A stretch of 8,938 bases of DNA from Ruminococcus callidus (GCF_020709055.1 NZ_JAJFCK010000064.1:1-8938), one strand, 5' to 3'; shown: positions 1 through 6,210, counted from the first letter of the stretch. Numbers and translations: made by a program. Notes: generated from the letters alone by a model not told the origin.

Positions 1-1182
1 CATACTGTTCATGACGTCACGCATATGGTCAAGAGAGGTGTGACAATACAAATCCATGGTAATCTGTACCTGACTATGGCCCAGAATATCGCTAAGCGTT
101 TTCACATTTACCCCACGTTCAATGGCACGGGTGGCAAATGTATGACGCAGAGCATGGAAGTTCACATGATCGATTCCGGCAACTTGGAGCAGGTAGTTCA
201 GCACATCACGCATATGACTCGGCTCTACACATCCGCCCATAGGTGATGCAAAGAGGTAGCCATTATCCATATAACAGCCACAGCACATGGCTTTCTCTTG
301 ATCTTGAATCTGCACCTTGTACTCCATAAGCTTTGCAAATACATTGTTGGGAATGGGAATCTCTCGGAAACCGCTTTGCGTTTTCACAGATGCCTCTATG
401 ATGTGGGTACAGTGTCCATAGGAAAGGTTGTCGTCCCGTTCTGCCTGGCTCTTTTTGATTCGCTGCAAGGTACGGCTGATTTTCACTGTCTGTTTCTGAA
501 AGTTGATGTCCGACCATTTGAGGGCACAGAGTTCTCCGATGCGAAGTCCGGTGGCAAGGTCAAAGAGGATTGCCACGCCCAGACGGTGCATTCCAATGAC
601 CGACAGCAGCCGGCGTTCTTCTTCCAGAGACAGCACACGCATTTCATTTTGCTCTCTGCGTGGCAGTGTCGTGCCGTCTGTTGGATTGACTGCGATCATA
701 CCATTGATGCGAGCCTGCTCCATTGCCTTGTGGAACATATTGTGCATATTTCGCAAGGTCTTCGGGGATAAGCCGCCGCCTCTCTTGCTGCCCGACTGGA
801 ACTTCTGATTGTAGAATTCCTGTACCATTGGCGTGGTGATCCGTTGAATGGGATAGCCGCCCAGACTGGGATTGATATGGTTGTAAATGTAGCCCTCGTA
901 GCTGATATATGTGGAAGGCTTGATGGCGTTCTTTGCATAGGTTTGCAGCCATTGTGTCATCCAGTCATCGAGCCGGTACTGGGAGGGTGCAACGTAAGTG
1001 CCGGATTGTTTCTTTACCAGAATATCTCGTATTTTGTCTGCCACTTCTTTTCGGGTTTTGCCATAGACAGAACGTTGGATCTGTCTTCCGGCATCGTTGT
1101 AGCCATCTGTGTAACGACCTTCCCAAGTCCCGTTGGCACGTTTGCGAATGGAACCTTCGTTATTTGCATTTTTTCTGCTCAT
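1..1182 (-). CDS. int: Tyrosine recombinase (site-specific integrase), C-terminus beyond window edge
   Basis: This gene integrates and excises the element by cutting and rejoining DNA through a 3'-phosphotyrosine link. All 394 visible codons are open. Residues 1-60 look like the basic arm-site-binding domain of Tn916-like integrases (GSIRKR, then a GRY-type strand). Residues about 65-170 are the helical core-binding domain, and about 185-394 the catalytic domain. The full catalytic set is present: Arg214 in TGLRIGEL, Lys267, His343 and Arg346 in HALRHTF, His369 in LGHS, and Tyr379 in MDLYCHTS. Tn916 Int is about 405 residues, so only a few residues should be missing. The ATG at 1182 has a good ribosome site (AAAGGGG, about 1191-1197) that overlaps the stop of the upstream excisionase-like gene, so the two are probably co-translated. 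The class is certain; the attachment site cannot be read. Confidence 0.95.
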   Translation of the reverse strand, partial: MSRKNANNEGSIRKRANGTWEGRYTDGYNDAGRQIQRSVYGKTRKEVADKIRDILVKKQSGTYVAPSQYRLDDWMTQWLQTYAKNAIKPSTYISYEGYIYNHINPSLGGYPIQRITTPMVQEFYNQKFQSGSKRGGGLSPKTLRNMHNMFHKAMEQARINGMIAVNPTDGTTLPRREQNEMRVLSLEEERRLLSVIGMHRLGVAILFDLATGLRIGELCALKWSDINFQKQTVKISRTLQRIKKSQAERDDNLSYGHCTHIIEASVKTQSGFREIPIPNNVFAKLMEYKVQIQDQEKAMCCGCYMDNGYLFASPMGGCVEPSHMRDVLNYLLQVAGIDHVNFHALRHTFATRAIERGVNVKTLSDILGHSQVQITMDLYCHTSLDHMRDVMNSM

Positions 1183-1195
1183 GAAACACACCCCT

Positions 1196-1414
1196 TTACA
1201 GTACTTTTCCAGTCGTCTGATTGATCCACTGAAGAAACTGTTCACGCTGTATCTTGTAGCATCGTTTGATCTGAATGGATGGGAAATCTTTCGATCGCAT
1301 CAACTCATATGCCATGCTGGGGGAGATGTTCAGATAGCCTGCAACGTCATTCGTCGATAACACTAGAGGCAGTTCTTCGTTGTTTTTGTAAACCGGTAAA
1401 TCTTCTTTTTTCAT
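1196..1414 (-). CDS. Excisionase-like helix-turn-helix protein
   Basis: A 72-residue protein with a MerR/excisionase-type winged helix (HTH_17-like) spanning about residues 18-66: LSTNDVAGYLNIS, then YELMRSKDFPSIQI and a basic wing ending in REQFLQWI. Such proteins bend DNA at the attachment site and shift the integrase toward excision. Its position directly upstream of the integrase, with 13 bases between its stop and the integrase start, fits a xis-int operon. The ATG at 1414 is preferred because AAAGGTGG stands 8 bases upstream; an in-frame GTG at 1426 would lie inside that ribosome site. The similarity to Tn916 Xis is in architecture rather than in close sequence. A small transcriptional regulator is the alternative. 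A weak promoter may lie at 1456-1484. Confidence 0.8.
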   Translation of the reverse strand: MKKEDLPVYKNNEELPLVLSTNDVAGYLNISPSMAYELMRSKDFPSIQIKRCYKIQREQFLQWINQTTGKVL

Positions 1415-1455
1415 GGAAAATACCACCTTTCTTTTTTTATGGAGATGTTAGGTCG

Positions 1456-1484
1456 ATTGTATTTTTTTAATTTTACATTCGGAA
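1456..1484 (-). promoter_or_regulatory. Possible promoter for the xis-int pair
   Basis: On the minus strand a TACAAT (1456-1461) stands 17 bases from TTCCGA (1479-1484). The -10 box is good but the -35 matches TTGACA at only three of six positions and overlaps the tail of the terminator next to it. It is proposed mainly because the terminator should block transcription from upstream. Confidence 0.3.
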
Positions 1485-1524
1485 AAAAGAAACCATTTTC
1501 CATGTGGGAAAGCGGTTTCTTTTT
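1483..1524 (-). terminator. Rho-independent terminator after the amidotransferase gene
   Basis: A perfect 11-bp stem, AAAAAGAAACC (1484-1494) with GGTTTCTTTTT (1514-1524), is extended by an inner TTTCC/GGAAA stem around a short ATGTG loop. It starts about 20 bases past the stop of the amidotransferase. Read on the minus strand the 3' arm ends in TTTCTTTTTT. Because both arms carry A or T runs at their outer ends it could act in both directions, insulating the recombination genes. Confidence 0.85.
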
Positions 1525-1545
1525 GTCAGCGGTGTGTGATTTGTC

Positions 1546-2505
1546 CTATTCGCAGCAAAACTCCTCTTCGCACCGAACTGCACAAAGCGTCTCCAAAAGC
1601 AAGTTGCTGTCACACAGCATTTCCTCGATCTCATCGGCAGAGTAGCCGTAGTCCAACAGCAAGAGAACGTCATCCTCTGTCACGCCGTAGCAACTGCACA
1701 TCTCCAGCAACAATTCCTCCTGCTGCGAGTAATACTCTTCTTCCAACTCGTCGTACCAATCAGTCCACTTGCCGAACCGGAAACTTTCCTGTACCTCAAA
1801 GGTAGAGCCGCTTAAAAACCCATAGCGGTCAATCTTCAAGATTGTGCTTTCATCTACATTCAACACTTCAAACGGATACTTGTGGAAACCAGTCTTCTGC
1901 AATGCCTTTTTCAAAATGCTTTCGGTTGAGGCATAAACGTAAAGACCTAGCTCTGTGAAGTGGAGCAGGCACATGGGATTGCTGCCTTTGACGATATAGA
2001 GCGTGTTGTTCTCGTCCAGAGCCGTAAAGCAAAAACTGCCCTGTACAGATTCTGCCATGCTCTTGAGCGAATCGAAGTCCAACTTGCCCTGCTGTTCAAT
2101 CAGCTGTACTGCAACATAGCTGTCTGTTTCAATTTGCGTATTCGGCAGGTGCCTTTCTGTTCTGAGTTCCTTGTCATTGTACAGCACACCGTTATGGGCA
2201 AAAGCAAAGTTGACATCGGCATGGCCATAGAACGGATGATTGTTGTAATTGAACTTTTCGTTTCCCTGGGTAGTCATTCTGGTGTGTCCCATAACGGCTC
2301 TTGTGCCGTTGGGTGCGTTAAAGCGAATCTTGTGGGCAGGCTTTGGTCTTTTGTAGATGGTAACCTTGCCGCTCTTCACATAGGCAATGCCAGACGCATC
2401 TGTTCCTCGTTCCTCAGCAGCATTTGCCAGAGCCTGTGTCAGCTTTTTCAACAGCCTGTCCGACACAATGCCCTTATAGTCCAGCCAACCAAATAATGCA
2501 CACAT
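1546..2505 (-). CDS. Class II glutamine amidotransferase (Ntn-hydrolase glutaminase)
   Basis: A 319-residue cytoplasmic enzyme predicted to hydrolyse glutamine and release ammonia for an acceptor reaction. The class II signature is complete: catalytic Cys2 in MCALFGW (exposed once Met1 is removed), RGTDASG (33-39), Arg76 in GHTRMTT, Asn105-Gly106 in AHNG, and Asp128 in ETDS. The start at 2505 puts the cysteine second, as this family requires, and has AGGAGG at 2515-2520; a 5' extension in frame from 2538 would bury the cysteine. No sugar isomerase, PRPP-binding or asparagine synthetase domain follows, so the partner acceptor enzyme is probably the amidoligase encoded just upstream. Residues about 240-319 form an acidic helical tail with seven cysteines among the last fifty residues, which I cannot assign. 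The start lies 1 base after the amidoligase stop. Confidence 0.92.
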   Translation of the reverse strand: MCALFGWLDYKGIVSDRLLKKLTQALANAAEERGTDASGIAYVKSGKVTIYKRPKPAHKIRFNAPNGTRAVMGHTRMTTQGNEKFNYNNHPFYGHADVNFAFAHNGVLYNDKELRTERHLPNTQIETDSYVAVQLIEQQGKLDFDSLKSMAESVQGSFCFTALDENNTLYIVKGSNPMCLLHFTELGLYVYASTESILKKALQKTGFHKYPFEVLNVDESTILKIDRYGFLSGSTFEVQESFRFGKWTDWYDELEEEYYSQQEELLLEMCSCYGVTEDDVLLLLDYGYSADEIEEMLCDSNLLLETLCAVRCEEEFCCE

Positions 2506-2506
2506 C

Positions 2507-3637
2507 TTACATTTCCTCCTCTGCACAAACTTCTTCATTTACATATAGCTGTCGCTCTTTCAGATACTGAATCAATTCTGGCTCTGTGATGTCGGCCACA
2601 AAGTCCGACCATGACAACTTTGCAATGCTGTCATCGGTGTTATACATGGCAGCATCACAGATTCGATTGACCAGCTGAATGGTTGCAATGAACGTGTTGT
2701 ACTTCAAAGTGCCTCTGAAAAGTCTGAACTCCACAGTGTGATAGTTGCAAAGGTTTACTGCGGCATACCGACCGTTGCCGCCCTTTTTTGCCTTGTCCAT
2801 GATTGCTTTCGGGGTATGTTCATAGCCGTATCTTGCCGCCCAGCGGTTCATGGTGTATTCCGAACGGCGGCTGAACTTCAAAAGCTCGTTCCAATGATGT
2901 TCCACAAAATACAGGATTCTGGAGATCACCTCGTCTTGCCCCTCTTGGCTATCGGAAAAAGCATTGCGGTTCACATGAAGATGCAAGCCGCAGGTTGAAG
3001 TCTGATGCGAGCGGTAGCCTTGATGGATTGCACGGTGCATAATATCTTCCCACGGGAACTCGTTAATGTGATAGTCCATGGTGCAAGGGTGGGAAACCAG
3101 TTCCATGCCATCATCCAGCGAGCCGTCTGTTTTGATGTAGAGCAGGTCTGCATGGGCGTTTGCAATGTCCAGCAGTTCTTCCGCAAAGTCATCATCTCTG
3201 CCTGCTCCGTCAATTTCCAGTTCGATGCCAAAGTAACGATTGCCCTCACCGTAGAAAATGGGGTTTGGCTTGTAGCCGTATTCGTGAATCAAATTGCTTT
3301 TCTCTCGTTCGTCCTCGTAACAGTCACGACAGTATGTTTCACCGTCCAGATAGTAGGCATCGTCCTCATGTAGTAACGCATCACAACAACTGCATCTGGT
3401 ATAGCTGTGATGATAGCAATGACTGCACAGCGTGATGTCGTTATCACCATAGACATCCTCGTCCCAGATGCGTTCCCCACAGCATTCGCAGGTGGTAGTG
3501 TGGTTTTCCAGGCAGTCAGAGCAGATGATCTGTCCGTTCCACTCGGTGTAGTCATCGTCATCAATGACACAGCCGCAGCACTCACAATACAAGGTTTCTT
3601 CCTGTTCGTTCTGTTCTTTTTTTACTTCTTCACTCAT
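2507..3637 (-). CDS. Putative amidoligase with three N-terminal zinc-ribbon repeats
   Basis: A 376-residue protein. Residues 18-106 hold three tandem Cys4 modules with an exact 32-residue period: CxxC at 18/21, 50/53 and 82/85, and CxxC at 39/42, 71/74 and 103/106. Residues about 130-330 match the putative amidoligase family (glutamine synthetase/gamma-glutamyl ligase fold): FGIELE (136-141), KTDGSL (169-174), MELVSHP (178-184), LHLHV (218-222) and the VEFRLFRGT strand (302-310). Such enzymes use ATP to join a carboxylate to an amine or ammonia. The ATG at 3637 is chosen because GGAGGG (3645-3650) is 7 bases upstream; an in-frame ATG at 3652 lies upstream of this site. The stop nearly touches the amidotransferase start, implying coupled translation and a shared reaction. 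Substrate unknown. The zinc ribbons probably bind a partner, nucleic acid or the target; this is inference. Confidence 0.85.
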   Translation of the reverse strand: MSEEVKKEQNEQEETLYCECCGCVIDDDDYTEWNGQIICSDCLENHTTTCECCGERIWDEDVYGDNDITLCSHCYHHSYTRCSCCDALLHEDDAYYLDGETYCRDCYEDEREKSNLIHEYGYKPNPIFYGEGNRYFGIELEIDGAGRDDDFAEELLDIANAHADLLYIKTDGSLDDGMELVSHPCTMDYHINEFPWEDIMHRAIHQGYRSHQTSTCGLHLHVNRNAFSDSQEGQDEVISRILYFVEHHWNELLKFSRRSEYTMNRWAARYGYEHTPKAIMDKAKKGGNGRYAAVNLCNYHTVEFRLFRGTLKYNTFIATIQLVNRICDAAMYNTDDSIAKLSWSDFVADITEPELIQYLKERQLYVNEEVCAEEEM

Positions 3638-3663
3638 TTGAAATCCCTCCATAAAATGAAAAT

Positions 3664-3691
3664 AGCCCTACCGATTTTCTTCGGTAGGGCT
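3664..3691 (-). terminator. Terminator-like or attenuator hairpin between DUF960 gene and amidoligase
   Basis: A perfect 11-bp stem (3664-3674 with 3681-3691; AGCCCTACCGA) with a 6-base loop. On the minus strand it is followed by ATTTTCATTTTATGG, a moderately U-rich tail. It starts 12 bases past the DUF960 stop and ends only 13 bases before the amidoligase ribosome site, leaving no space for a separate promoter. It therefore either ends most DUF960 transcripts, with readthrough into the amidoligase pair, or acts as a conditional attenuator. Read on the plus strand it is also followed by TTTGTGTTTT, so it may stop antisense transcription too. Confidence 0.7.
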
Positions 3692-3703
3692 TTGTGTTTT
3701 GGG

Positions 3704-3988
3704 CTAATATTCTTCTGCTAAGAGCATGGTCGAGTGGTCGATGTCATCAATAACATAGACCTTTGCAGTAATGGGTTTCTCTGTAGAAATTTGATATTCC
3801 TTGCTGTACTCCGGCTGTTCGGAAAAGTGGTGGATGTGCTGTTTTCCATTGAATACATCAAGCTTGAACACCTGGAAATAGTCCCGTTCTTCTGGTAGCT
3901 GGTCAATGCAGTGCCATAGGAATAGCTGTAACTCCATCGGTAGTTCTGCCTGTACACCTCTGGTCAAAAATCGCTTGTTCTGGAACAT
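3704..3988 (-). CDS. DUF960 family protein
   Basis: A 94-residue soluble protein that matches what I know of DUF960, a small Firmicutes family of unknown function: it opens with MFQNKRFLTRGV, has ELPMELQLFLWHCID (15-29) and DYFQVFKL (36-43), and ends with VYVIDDIDHSTMLLAEEY. The length is typical. Starting at 3988 gives AAAGGAGGG 5 bases upstream; the ATG at 4006 is upstream of this site. No enzyme motif or membrane segment is visible. It heads the DUF960-amidoligase-amidotransferase group but is separated from it by a terminator-like hairpin, so its level may be higher. Members are common in mobile elements and plasmids, but the role is not established; a link to the amidoligase is inference from position alone. 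Confidence 0.85.
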   Translation of the reverse strand: MFQNKRFLTRGVQAELPMELQLFLWHCIDQLPEERDYFQVFKLDVFNGKQHIHHFSEQPEYSKEYQISTEKPITAKVYVIDDIDHSTMLLAEEY

Positions 3989-4028
3989 CTTTTTCCCTCC
4001 TTTCACTGGTTTGCTATGTCCCTATGCT

Positions 4029-4047
4029 CCGCCCGAAGGCGGTTTTT
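4029..4047. other. UUCG-type hairpin in the leader of the DUF960 gene
   Basis: CCGCC and GGCGG (4029-4033 and 4038-4042) flank CGAA. On the minus strand this reads CCGCC-TTCG-GGCGG, a very stable UUCG tetraloop in the DUF960 leader. On the plus strand the stem is followed by TTTTT, which resembles a short terminator for antisense transcripts, although no plus-strand gene ends here. Its orientation is therefore undecided. Confidence 0.5.
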
Positions 4048-4092
4048 CTATGCGGTCGACATGATCGTATCATCAGTACCTGGCACAGATTC

Positions 4093-4121
4093 ACTGTAAT
4101 GATATACAATCGAAAGATCAA
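4093..4121 (-). promoter_or_regulatory. Possible promoter for the DUF960-amidoligase-amidotransferase group
   Basis: On the minus strand TTGATC (4116-4121) and TACAGT (4093-4098) are separated by 17 bases; each box matches the sigma-70 consensus at four of six positions. The site lies just past the terminator of the ATPase gene and would give a leader of about 100 bases. This is the best candidate found in the gap, but it is weak. Confidence 0.35.
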
Positions 4122-4131
4122 ACCACAACAA

Positions 4132-4163
4132 AACGGCTCCCCTCATTTCTGAGAGAAGCCGTT
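4132..4163 (-). terminator. Rho-independent terminator after the ATPase gene
   Basis: A 14-bp stem (4132-4145 with 4150-4163, two or three G-T pairs in RNA) closes on a GAAA tetraloop when read on the minus strand and is followed by TTTTGTTGTGG. It begins about 22 bases past the ATPase stop. The plus strand lacks a T run, so it acts in the minus direction. Confidence 0.85.
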
Positions 4164-4185
4164 GCCTAAAAAATATGACACTGCC

Positions 4186-5631
4186 TTATTTATCTGCAAA
4201 GGGAGAATCGGGGAGCAGGCAGGTCTTTCCGATGATCGTTGCCTCCTCTTGTGTACCGGTTTCAAAGTTTTTCATCAGACCGTGAATGAAACATTCGCCC
4301 TTTCCCAGTTTGTCAATTTTCCAGAGATCCTTTTTGTTCAGACCTAGTGCCTCTGCCACGGCTCTTCTGGAATTGCTGTCAGGCTTAAAGTACACATTGA
4401 TGCCCGCTTGTCTCAGCGTGTGGCTCTCACGGCCGCTGCCAATGAACTGCGTGCTGATGTTCAAACCAAGATTGTACTTTCGACCTTCCCGCATGATCTG
4501 ACTGATGATACTTCCTTTCTCAAGATTCTCATTTTGGATTTCATCGATGAAAATGCTGAACTGAGGCAGATCTTCTTGTGTCAGTTTTCGATGTTTCTGT
4601 GCCTGGAGAAGGGAAGCAAGCAGCATATTGGTAAGCGGTCTCTGCGTATTCATGCTAGGCTCGTCCACTTTGATAACCACGATGTTTTTGCATGATTCCA
4701 GGAATGTGTACCAGTCTGTCATACTTGTATTGTGACCATATTCGATAATTTCCTCAAAGACATCATTCAGCTTGCTGTAGACACTGTCTTTTGTGCTGTC
4801 ACTCACTTCTGGAAAACCGATGTCCAGGACGCAAAGAAGGGATTCATAATCAAAGTCCTGTTCTGCCACACACTCCTTCAGTGCCTTTTTCAGAAAGTTT
4901 ATCTGGATTTGCGATGCGTTCGGCATCGCCTGACTGATGATTTCCCCAAAACAGTTTGTTTGCTTGGTGGCAGAATAATCTGGGTATGGGTACATCAGAT
5001 GTACCGGTAAACCAGATTCAGAAATGTCATGGAAGGAGATGTACTGCTGGATAAATTCCTTTGACAGGCTCTTTTCCAACTCCTCCTTGGAGAAGGAGTC
5101 GCTGCTGTCAAAAACGATCACACGCTTTCTCTTCTGTGCTAGTCTTGCCATGAGCTGTGTCATGAAAACGGTTTTGCCCATTCCCGAAATGCCGGTGATG
5201 CAGTGATGCAGGTTTTCTCCTGCTCTCAGTACTTGTCCGGCATATTGTCCAAAGACGTTCTGAACAAGCGGCAGAAAATCAGGTTCCTCTGCTTTGTCCG
5301 TGAAATACTTTTTGCTGCTGAGGCTGTCAATACGTTTGCGTGTCTCAGAAGTCACCATATCGCTGTATTTAATTGCAACAAGGTTGATATGGTTTGCCAT
5401 GCCGTCTGAATCGTAGACGGTCGTAGGCTTTTTGTGTCCGTTTGTAGCAACCAGGCATTCGTGTTTTGCAAGCGGATTGAGAATGCCGTTTACAGTCTGG
5501 GCCTCTGTGATTTCGGGAAGAAAATAGTCCTTTAAGATGCGTTCTTCCATCAGCATAAGTTCACCATCAATGATAACAGTAGTGCAGCACAAAGGAATGT
5601 TCAAAAAATAAAGTTTATCAGCTAACGACAT
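4186..5631 (-). CDS. HerA/FtsK-superfamily P-loop ATPase (DUF87-like)
   Basis: A 481-residue protein with a DNA-pumping type ATPase core. Walker A is GISGMGKT (147-154), Walker B is FSIFIDEIQ (358-366), a polar sensor is STQF (393-396), and MREGRKYNLGL (380-390) is the arginine motif typical of the HerA/FtsK/VirB4 clade. Such enzymes form hexameric rings that move DNA or protein. No membrane segment is evident, which argues against a TraD/TraG coupling protein, and it is much shorter than usual conjugative VirB4 ATPases; HerA-like is the best label. Residues 1-125 are not recognised. The ATG at 5631 lies 3 bases after the stop of the upstream gene and lacks a clear ribosome site, so translation is probably coupled. 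Roles in transfer, element partition or defence are all possible. Confidence 0.88.
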   Translation of the reverse strand: MSLADKLYFLNIPLCCTTVIIDGELMLMEERILKDYFLPEITEAQTVNGILNPLAKHECLVATNGHKKPTTVYDSDGMANHINLVAIKYSDMVTSETRKRIDSLSSKKYFTDKAEEPDFLPLVQNVFGQYAGQVLRAGENLHHCITGISGMGKTVFMTQLMARLAQKRKRVIVFDSSDSFSKEELEKSLSKEFIQQYISFHDISESGLPVHLMYPYPDYSATKQTNCFGEIISQAMPNASQIQINFLKKALKECVAEQDFDYESLLCVLDIGFPEVSDSTKDSVYSKLNDVFEEIIEYGHNTSMTDWYTFLESCKNIVVIKVDEPSMNTQRPLTNMLLASLLQAQKHRKLTQEDLPQFSIFIDEIQNENLEKGSIISQIMREGRKYNLGLNISTQFIGSGRESHTLRQAGINVYFKPDSNSRRAVAEALGLNKKDLWKIDKLGKGECFIHGLMKNFETGTQEEATIIGKTCLLPDSPFADK

Positions 5632-5634
5632 CTG

Positions 5635-5982
5635 TTATTTTGAAATACGTCTTAGAAGAGCATTAAATTGATTTTCGGTAAGACCAAATGAAACTCCGGC
5701 ATTAATATTTTTCTTTGGAGCAAATACAAATAACTCTCTATTATTCGATGTACTACTAACGATAAGATTTCTCAATTCATCGATCTTTCTTTCAATAGAA
5801 TCGAGTCTCTCGTTAACAGAAGACATATCTACTGGATTATTATAAGATTGATTCTCATAATGACTATTATTACCGCTACATTCATTATAACGTTTATCAT
5901 AAATCGCATCTAACTCGGCAGCTTTTCTAGCCTCCCATTCCATATTGTTTACCATAGCGTTGTGCATGTCAATCGTATTCAT
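5635..5982 (-). CDS. Small AT-rich coiled-coil protein, partner gene of the ATPase
   Basis: A 115-residue protein that I do not recognise. Residues about 1-30 are helical and charged (MEWEARKAAELDAIYDKR), 33-52 are Asn- and Tyr-rich and probably disordered, and 53-76 form a short coiled coil (NERLDSIERKIDELRNLI). The C-terminal part, about 84-115, has FVFAPKK then FGLTENQFNALLRRISK. The ATG at 5982 is chosen because AAAGGAG stands 9 bases upstream; the frame stays open to 6558 but that extension runs through the promoter region and is hydrophobic nonsense. It is the first gene after the 6062-6090 promoter, and its stop is 3 bases before the ATPase start. GC content is about 33% by hand count, versus about 48% in a sampled stretch of the ATPase, suggesting separate origin. 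It may be an oligomerisation or adaptor subunit for the ATPase (inference). Confidence 0.8.
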   Translation of the reverse strand: MNTIDMHNAMVNNMEWEARKAAELDAIYDKRYNECSGNNSHYENQSYNNPVDMSSVNERLDSIERKIDELRNLIVSSTSNNRELFVFAPKKNINAGVSFGLTENQFNALLRRISK

Positions 5983-6021
5983 AATAATTGTCTCCTTTGT
6001 ATCAATATGAGATTGTTTTGT

Positions 6022-6038
6022 CAGATCTTGCGGATCTG
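6022..6038. promoter_or_regulatory. Inverted repeat in the leader of the coiled-coil/ATPase operon
   Basis: CAGATC (6022-6027) and GATCTG (6033-6038) form a perfect 6-bp inverted repeat with a 5-base spacer, between the predicted transcription start and the ribosome site. It could be an operator or a small leader hairpin. Confidence 0.4.
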
Positions 6039-6042
6039 TTCG

Positions 6043-6052
6043 CTTCATGAAG
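6043..6052. promoter_or_regulatory. Palindrome at the predicted transcription start
   Basis: CTTCATGAAG is a perfect 10-bp palindrome 10 bases downstream of the minus-strand -10 box, next to the expected start of transcription. This is a common place for a repressor site. A 10-bp palindrome can occur by chance, so the call is tentative. Confidence 0.35.
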
Positions 6053-6061
6053 TCTGTCATC

Positions 6062-6090
6062 AGTATAGCATCTAAGAATCTATAGATCAA
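6062..6090 (-). promoter_or_regulatory. Promoter of the coiled-coil/ATPase operon
   Basis: On the minus strand TTGATC (6085-6090) and TATACT (6062-6067) are 17 bases apart; they match consensus at four and five of six positions. Transcription would start near 6055 and give a leader of about 70 bases before the ATG at 5982. Confidence 0.65.
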
Positions 6091-6101
6091 TAGTTTATAA
6101 A

Positions 6102-6181
6102 AAATAGTGAAAAAGGAATTTATATAAGAATGTAATATGTGCATTATTGAATAAAACAAGAAAACACATAGGAAATAGTGA
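6102..6181. repeat. Direct repeat AAATAGTGA in the divergent promoter gap
   Basis: AAATAGTGA occurs at 6102-6110 and again at 6173-6181, where it abuts the -35 box of the plus-strand promoter. The first copy is 11 bases upstream of the minus-strand -35 box. The gap between (about 21% GC by hand count for 6091-6180) is typical of a shared regulatory region. The pair may be binding sites for a regulator, but with such base composition chance is possible. Confidence 0.35.
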
Positions 6182-6210
6182 TTGACGTGTATCTGAAAAG
6201 GAAGTATAAT
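6182..6210 (+). promoter_or_regulatory. Strong sigma-70 promoter of the 695-residue protein gene
   Basis: TTGACG (6182-6187) and a perfect TATAAT (6205-6210) are separated by exactly 17 bases. Transcription should start near 6217, giving a leader of about 21 bases that carries the ribosome site GGGAGG (6225-6230). This is the strongest promoter in the window. Confidence 0.9.

Noticed and set aside
18..216. Repeated word TCACGCATATG at about 17-27 and 206-216
   Set aside because: Both copies encode HMRDV within the integrase, so this is a coincidence of codons rather than a DNA repeat element.
298..1224. Several plus-strand open frames of 60-157 codons over the integrase
   Set aside because: They lie opposite the integrase frame, which has complete family motifs; they lack ribosome sites and recognisable domains.
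1960..2496. A 178-codon plus-strand open frame
   Set aside because: It is antisense to the amidotransferase, whose catalytic motifs are complete; no ribosome site or domain supports it.
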